Source: Cryptosporangium sp044454545
GTDB lineage: Bacteria > Actinomycetota > Actinomycetes > Mycobacteriales > Cryptosporangiaceae
NCBI RefSeq assembly: GCF_044454545.1
Contig: NZ_JBITDV010000008.1
Span: 1 to 64,000, forward strand
Reading direction: 5' to 3'
DNA length: 64,000 nucleotides
Positions 57,925-64,000 of the stretch are shown in pieces. Below the pieces are notes generated by a model. The model did not search any database, was not told the origin of the DNA, and was given only the letters and a program-made list of their open reading frames with translations. The position numbers and the translations under genes are program-made. Positions within the stretch are counted from its first letter, which is position 1, and each line of letters begins with the position of its first letter.

Positions 57925-60036
57925 CTAGCGCGCGGGAGGCGGGGGCGGACGCCGGCCTCCGGGTGGCGGCGGAGGGTTTCCGTCGTCGTCCCGGTAGCCT
58001 CGCCGCTCGCCCGGGGGTGGCGGAGGGCGCATCCGGTCGACCGGCGGACGGGCCCGTCCGCTACCGGTGGACTCCGGGTCACGGCCGCCACGGCCCCCGG
58101 TCGATTCCCAGTCCGGATCACGGTCGTCGCGCGGGGGACGTCCACCGGTGCGACTGTCCCAGCCGCGTCCATCGGTGTCGCGCCGGCCACCGCGGGAGTC
58201 TTCGGGATCACGGCTGCTGCCGTACGTCGTCCCGGGCGGCGGAGGCGGCGGACCGGGCCGTCGTGCCCGCGTCGGAGCCGAGCGGTCCACCGGGCGGTCC
58301 GCGGGAGGAGGAGGCGGTCGCATCCGGTCTCCCGGCGGACGCACCCGTCCGCCACCGGTCGTCTCCGGATCACCGTTCCGGGGCGGCCCACCGGGTCGCC
58401 GGACCCGGCCACCGCCGGTCGTCTCGGGGTCGTACCCGCGCGCCGGTACGTTCCCGGGCGGCGGCCCACCCGGCCCACCCGGCCCTCGGCCACGCCCGCC
58501 CGTCGTCTCGGGGTCGTAGGCGCCCGGCCGTCGTCCCCGCCCGCCGGTCGACTCGGCGTCGTACCCGCCACCGCCACCGCCGTAGACCGTCCCGCGTCCC
58601 GCGGGCCCGGACACCGGGGCGGCTCCGCTCACCGGAGCACCACCGATCGCCGCACCACCGACCGCGGGCCCCGACACCGGGGCGGCACCCGAAACCGGGC
58701 CCTCCGATCGGAACCCGCCCTCGGGTCCCCGATCGGCCGACCAGCCGACCGGCGAGTTCGGCCCGGAGGCCGCACCGACCGGTGACGGCGGCCGTGCCGC
58801 ACCGCGGGGCGCCGGGGGCACGGCCGCGCCCCCGCGCGAAGCGCCGTACACCGACCCGGTCACCCGAGGCAGGTTCATCGTCGAGTCGGCCGGACCCATC
58901 GCGTCGATCTCCGCGAAGCCCGGGCCCGGACCGTTGCCGACCCGGTTGGCCCCCGGCGGAACCCGCGAGCCGCCGCCGGACGAGGGCGACTGCGCCCGCT
59001 GCCGGAACCGGACGATGCCCACGATGCCGGCCACCAGTAGCGCGAGACCGATCAGGCCGACGATCGCGACGATCGTGGTGAGCTGCGAGAAGCTGATGCC
59101 GCTCAGCAGACCGCCGCCGGAGTCCGAGTCGGAGCCGCCGCCGTCCTTGGCCGCCGGAGCCGCCTTGACCGCGTTGGCGATCGGCCACTTCTGGATCGTC
59201 GACGACGGATTTTCCTTGGTGCCTTCCGGAACGGTCAGGAACGACGTCCCGTCCGGGGTGTACGCCACCGCTTCGCCGAGCTGGCCCTTCTGGCCGGTCA
59301 GCAGCGTCTTCTTCGGCTTCCCGCTGGTCAGCGACTTCGCCACGTCGCCGCCGGTGACGGTCCACTCGTAGATCGCGGAGTACGTCCGCAGCGCGACGCG
59401 CTTGCCGTCGGGCGACAGCGCACCACCGGTCACGGCCTCGACCCCGCCGAGCGTCACGGTGCCGGCCAGCGTCAGCGGAACCGCCTGGTCGGCCGACTTC
59501 GACGGGCCGCTGATCGCCTTGCTGGCCTTGTAGACCTTCGCGACGCCGGAAGCCGACTTCGTGACGATCACCGGGATGTTGTTGTTCTGGACGATCAGCG
59601 CCTCGGCGTTCTTCGCGCCGTCCGGGTACCGCATCCGCTGGATCGTCGGCGTACCGGACGGCGGGAACAGGTGCACCGCGATCGTCGCGCGCTCGGGCGC
59701 CGAATCGCTGTCACCGATGTCAGCCACCCAGTACGAGCCGTCCGACGTCCGGGCCAGATCCTCGGGGTCGAACGGGTCCACGGCCGAGGTGAGTTTCTTC
59801 GTCACCTGGCATTTGGCGTCCAGCAGGTAGATCTCGACCTGCTGGACCGAGTCGTCACTGTCAGTGATGACCGCATAGCCGTCGTCGACCGCCACCAAGC
59901 CGCTGATCTCCGGCAGCCGGTTGTCGTTCACCGTGCAAACGGTCGCCGGCGCGGCCAAGGCAGCCGTACCGCCCGGCAGCAGCCCGAAGGCCGCCCCGAG
60001 CAGAAGGGCTACGAAGATCCGTCCACACCGAGTCAC
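57925..60036 (-). CDS. Exported single-pass membrane protein with a long repetitive cytoplasmic tail (Rv2721c-like)
   Basis: 703 aa. A signal peptide (about residues 1-28, GTAALAAPA) precedes an extracytoplasmic beta-propeller-like region (about 30-310, ISGLVAVDDGYAVITDSDD, GALSPDGKRVALRTY). One membrane helix (about 320-350, VAIVGLIGLALLVAGIVGIV) leads to a 350-residue Gly/Pro/Arg-rich tail. The tail contains six D-x-E-[ST]-T-G motifs (ESTGG, ETTGG three times, ESTGG, ESTGS) and Pro runs. The GTG at 60036 was chosen for the signal peptide. Position next to lexA matches Rv2721c; function unknown. Confidence 0.82.
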   Translation of the reverse strand: MTRCGRIFVALLLGAAFGLLPGGTAALAAPATVCTVNDNRLPEISGLVAVDDGYAVITDSDDSVQQVEIYLLDAKCQVTKKLTSAVDPFDPEDLARTSDGSYWVADIGDSDSAPERATIAVHLFPPSGTPTIQRMRYPDGAKNAEALIVQNNNIPVIVTKSASGVAKVYKASKAISGPSKSADQAVPLTLAGTVTLGGVEAVTGGALSPDGKRVALRTYSAIYEWTVTGGDVAKSLTSGKPKKTLLTGQKGQLGEAVAYTPDGTSFLTVPEGTKENPSSTIQKWPIANAVKAAPAAKDGGGSDSDSGGGLLSGISFSQLTTIVAIVGLIGLALLVAGIVGIVRFRQRAQSPSSGGGSRVPPGANRVGNGPGPGFAEIDAMGPADSTMNLPRVTGSVYGASRGGAAVPPAPRGAARPPSPVGAASGPNSPVGWSADRGPEGGFRSEGPVSGAAPVSGPAVGGAAIGGAPVSGAAPVSGPAGRGTVYGGGGGGYDAESTGGRGRRPGAYDPETTGGRGRGPGGPGGPPPGNVPARGYDPETTGGGRVRRPGGPPRNGDPETTGGGRVRPPGDRMRPPPPPADRPVDRSAPTRARRPGPPPPPPGTTYGSSRDPEDSRGGRRDTDGRGWDSRTGGRPPRDDRDPDWESTGGRGGRDPESTGSGRARPPVDRMRPPPPPGERRGYRDDDGNPPPPPGGRRPPPPPAR

Positions 60037-60163
60037 GCCCCCAGTCTTGCAGACCGGTGGACACCAATCGGCGGCGTTGCGTGAGACTCCGGACGGTAAC
60101 AGCGAGAGGCGTGTCACCGGTTGTTCACCCGCTCAACCGTCCGGAGGACCCGAAATAGTCCGG

Positions 60164-61696
60164 TCAGGCCTGCTGAGTAGTACCCGCGTACGGCTGGAGC
60201 AGCGCGGCCAGCCCGGGGTGTACCCGCACGTGGAGCTCGGTGCCGTCGGACGCGTGCCGGCTGGAGAGCACCTCGCCCTCCGCGTGCACGCGCGACACCA
60301 GCCCGCCCTGGTCGTAGGGCAACCGCACATGTAGCTCCAGCGCCGGCCGCGGCAACCGGTCTTCGATGGCGTCACGCAGGGTGTCGACCCCGAGACCGGT
60401 ATGCGCGGAGACCACCAGAGCGCCCGGTAGCGCCTGTCGCAGCTGCAGTAGCTGCTCGGCCGACGCGGCGTCCGCCTTGTTGATCACCAGCAGCTCCGGC
60501 ACCTGCCCGGCCTCGATGTCGGCGAGCACCTCGCGGACCGCGTTCACCTGGGAGAGCGGATCCGGGTGCGAGCCGTCGACGACGTGCACGAGCAGGTCGG
60601 CGTCCGCGACCTCTTCGAGCGTGGACCGGAACGCCTCGACCAGCTGGTGCGGCAGGTGCCGCACGAACCCGACCGTGTCGGTCAGCGTGTACTCCCGGCC
60701 GTCGGCCGCGGACGTACGCCGGGTGGTCGGGTCGAGCGTCGCGAACAGCGCGTTCTCCACCAGCACGCCGGCGCCGGTGAGCCGATTGAGCAGGCTCGAC
60801 TTCCCCGCGTTGGTGTAACCGGCGATCGCCACGCTGGGCACCGAGTTCCGCCGCCGGGACGAGCGCTTGGTGTCGCGGGCGGTCTTCATGTCCTTGATCT
60901 CGCGCCGCAGCTTCGCCATCCGCTCGCGGATACGACGCCGGTCGGTCTCGATCTTGGTCTCACCGGGACCACGGGTGCCCACGCCGCCACCGGCACCACC
61001 ACCGGCGCCACCGGCCTGACGGGACATCGACTCACCCCAGCCGCGCAGGCGGGGCAGCATGTACTCCATCTGGGCCAGCGAGACCTGCGCGCGACCCTCG
61101 CGGGTGTGCGCGTGCTGGGCGAAGATGTCGAGGATCAGCGCGGTCCGGTCGATCACCTTGACCTTGACGACCTTCTCCAGCGCGTTGAGCTGCGCCGGTG
61201 AGAGCTCGCCGTCGCAGATCACGGTGTCCGCGCCCGAGGCCAGGACGACCTCTCGCAGCTCGGCCGCCTTGCCCGAACCGATGTAGGTCGACGGGTCGGG
61301 CCGGTCACGGCGCTGCATCAGACCCTCGAGCACCTCGGAACCGGCCGTCTCGGCCAGCGCCGCCAGCTCGGTGAGGGAGTTCTCGGCGTCTTCGACGGTG
61401 CCTTCGGTCCAGACACCGACCAGGACGACCCGCTCCAGCCGCAGCTGGCGGTACTCGACCTCGGTGACGTCCGCGAGCTCGGTGGACAGGCCCGCGACGC
61501 GACGCAGCGCCTGCCGTTCCTCCCGCTCGAACTGCTCGCCGTCGAACTCGTCGAGATCGTCGGGCGAGAGCCGAATCGTGCTGTCGCCGAGCGAACCGGC
61601 TCGACGACCGGCCGTGGACGGGGTCGGATTCATCGGCAGGTCAACTCCGTCAGTAGTCAGTGCGGGTCCTTTCGTGGGGAAAGTCCGTGCAGGCAT
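60164..61696 (-). CDS. hflX: Ribosome-associated GTPase HflX
   Basis: 510 aa. The HflX N-terminal domain (RLERVVLVGVWTEGTVEDAENSL, STYIGSGKAAELRE) is followed by a Gly-rich linker (GGAGGGAGGGVGTRGPGETK). The G domain has G1 GYTNAGKSSLLN, G3 DTVGFVRHLPHQLVEAF and G4 NKAD. HflX splits stalled 70S ribosomes under stress. The start is uncertain: ATG 61696 or ATG 61633 (MNPTPST) could be used, and neither has an ideal ribosome site. Homologue of Rv2725c. Confidence 0.94.
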   Translation of the reverse strand: MPARTFPTKGPALTTDGVDLPMNPTPSTAGRRAGSLGDSTIRLSPDDLDEFDGEQFEREERQALRRVAGLSTELADVTEVEYRQLRLERVVLVGVWTEGTVEDAENSLTELAALAETAGSEVLEGLMQRRDRPDPSTYIGSGKAAELREVVLASGADTVICDGELSPAQLNALEKVVKVKVIDRTALILDIFAQHAHTREGRAQVSLAQMEYMLPRLRGWGESMSRQAGGAGGGAGGGVGTRGPGETKIETDRRRIRERMAKLRREIKDMKTARDTKRSSRRRNSVPSVAIAGYTNAGKSSLLNRLTGAGVLVENALFATLDPTTRRTSAADGREYTLTDTVGFVRHLPHQLVEAFRSTLEEVADADLLVHVVDGSHPDPLSQVNAVREVLADIEAGQVPELLVINKADAASAEQLLQLRQALPGALVVSAHTGLGVDTLRDAIEDRLPRPALELHVRLPYDQGGLVSRVHAEGEVLSSRHASDGTELHVRVHPGLAALLQPYAGTTQQA

Positions 61697-61892
61697 CGTG
61701 ACACGGGTAGCGGCGCACGGTCATCCGGAATAGCACCAGGACTACCGTTGAAACGGCGCTGCGGCACGAGGGATTCCCCAGATTTCATCCCGCCATGCGG
61801 ACTCTGGAAGGATTCCGACGACTCGCGCGGCGTCATTTGCTAGCGCCCATCGCGTCGGCCCCGCAACGGCCGGCCAGACCGGAGGAAATCCC

Positions 61893-63290
<1,398 letters not shown>

Positions 63291-63614
63291 TCTTCACGCC
63301 GCCCGGCGAACCACCGCAGGTGCGCCCGCGCCTGCGGTGACCGCGCGCGACGCGCTCCTCGCCTCCGCCTGTGGCCGCCCCCGAGCCGCCGCGCGCACCG
63401 GCTCACGCCCGGCGCGTGGTTGCGCCCTGCGCGGGGCTCCGCCCGGCGTTGGGCTCCGCCCGGCACGGGGTTCCGCCCGGCACGGGTTCCGCCCGGCACG
63501 GCACGGGGTCGCGGCTCGGCACGGGGTCGCGGCCCGGGGCGGGGTCGCGGCGACGGCGAATGGGTGTATGGGCTTCCGCCGATGCAGCCGTTTGCCGTTA
63601 CGGATCGTGCGGCG
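63291..63614. other. Intergenic region with 16-18 bp repeats
   Basis: 324 bp. From about 63433 to 63550, units such as GGGTTCCGCCCGGCAC and GGCACGGGGTCGCGG are repeated about seven times. Nothing coding is supported. Confidence 0.7.
63433..63550. repeat. 16-18 bp imperfect tandem repeat
   Basis: GGGCTCCGCCCGGC/GGGTTCCGCCCGGCAC in four copies grading into three GGCACGGGGTCGCGG-type copies. Confidence 0.8.
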
Positions 63615-64000
63615 TCACGCCAGCGCGTTCGCCGGCGGGCGCAACGTCGGCTCGGGCGCGGCGCGGAGGGGCGGCTGGACCGGCAGCGGGATCTCCGCGG
63701 CGCCGGCGGCCGGGATCGGGCGGGGCCGGCGCGGGGCGCGGACACCGCTGCTCCCGCCCGGGCCGCTGTAGACGAACAGCCCGTTCACCGGGTCGGGAAC
63801 CGCGTCCAGCGCGGCCTGCACGGCGGACGTGGCCCGGAAGCGCCACCAGTCCGCCTCGTCGGCGAACTCGAGCTCGAGAATGAGCCCCCAGCTCCGCCGT
63901 ACCCATCGCCAGTCCTTGGCCCCGTGGGTTACCGCCGCCTCGTCCAGGTGCTCGCGGTGCGACGCGGACCACACGTCCGCCGAGAACTGACCGTCGAGAA
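63615..64000 (-). CDS. Partial conserved hypothetical protein at right edge
   Basis: At least 128 aa; the frame is open through the edge (LDGQFSADVWSASHREHLDEAA) so the true start lies outside. A compact part (WVRRSWGLILELEFADEADWWRFRATSAVQAALDAVPDPVNGLFVYSG) is followed by a Pro/Arg-rich tail. No family recognised. Confidence 0.6.
   Translation of the reverse strand, partial: LDGQFSADVWSASHREHLDEAAVTHGAKDWRWVRRSWGLILELEFADEADWWRFRATSAVQAALDAVPDPVNGLFVYSGPGGSSGVRAPRRPRPIPAAGAAEIPLPVQPPLRAAPEPTLRPPANALA

Overview
The window is a high-GC actinobacterial chromosome segment. The evidence is GC-rich third codon positions, many GTG starts (one TTG), apparent leaderless genes, and gene families restricted to actinobacteria (DUF3093, DUF3099, DUF3159, DUF3710, DUF4192, DUF4193, DUF3039, Cei-type LytR_C). 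The gene order follows, with interruptions, the Mycobacterium tuberculosis block from Rv2689c to Rv2725c (trmA-like, permease, ceoB, ceoC, DUF3159, OB-fold, DUF3710, dut, DUF3093, DUF4193, cei, suhB, sigA, yihY, DUF3039, DUF3099, sigB, ideR, nrdR, LysM, lexA, Rv2721c-like, hflX). It is not Mycobacterium: nrdJ is the B12-dependent enzyme, ppgK is missing between suhB and sigA, and several genes are inserted. A Frankia, Cryptosporangium or Micromonospora type relative is my guess; the genus cannot be fixed from this sequence alone. The left end (about 1-175) is a G/C homopolymer that is probably an assembly or sequencing artefact.

Layout. 0.2-2.7 kb: xylose-type ABC binding lipoprotein divergent from a ROK repressor. 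2.7-8.9 kb: TrmA-family RNA methyltransferase, a KimA-like potassium permease, two TrkA/RCK proteins, DUF3159 and an OB-fold protein. 9.2-14.0 kb: an apparent insertion carrying a secreted four-repeat peptidoglycan-binding/CHAP hydrolase and an orphan kdpDE pair. 14.2-19.8 kb: DUF3710, dut, DUF3093, DUF4193, a truncated RsgA-like GTPase, cei and suhB. 20-25.7 kb: principal sigma factor, a small Zn protein, an SF2 helicase, YihY and DUF3039. 25.8-34.5 kb: pseudouridine catabolism (psuG-psuK), DUF3099, GNAT, HhH-GPD glycosylase, methyltransferase-dtd, a membrane-bound sigma-like fusion, M56 peptidase and BlaI.

34.9-41.2 kb: sigB, a Pat-type acetyltransferase with an AcuC deacetylase, and ideR behind a structured leader. 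41.2-42.4 kb is a 1.2-kb gene-free block of three tandem-repeat families. 42.4-50.8 kb: lipoprotein, DUF4192, a K+ channel in tandem with a RecQ helicase-phosphoribosyltransferase fusion, a secreted HNH nuclease and DUF4184. 50.8-57.9 kb: nrdR-nrdJ, a B12-binding radical SAM protein, and the LysM/lexA SOS pair. 57.9-64 kb: a membrane protein with a repetitive cytoplasmic tail, hflX, an NAD-type malic enzyme and a partial gene at the right edge.

The genes form several functional groups. Potassium control is represented by KimA, CeoB/C, KdpDE and a K+ channel. Transcription control is represented by SigA, SigB, IdeR, LexA, NrdR and BlaI. DNA repair and dNTP supply include dut, nrdRJ, lexA, RecQ and a glycosylase. 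Protein acetylation is represented by a writer/eraser pair. The parts I consider least explained are the repeat block after ideR, the switch-like RNA in front of ideR, the K+ channel/RecQ-PRTase pair, the sigma-like membrane fusion, and the ETTG-repeat tail at 58 kb.
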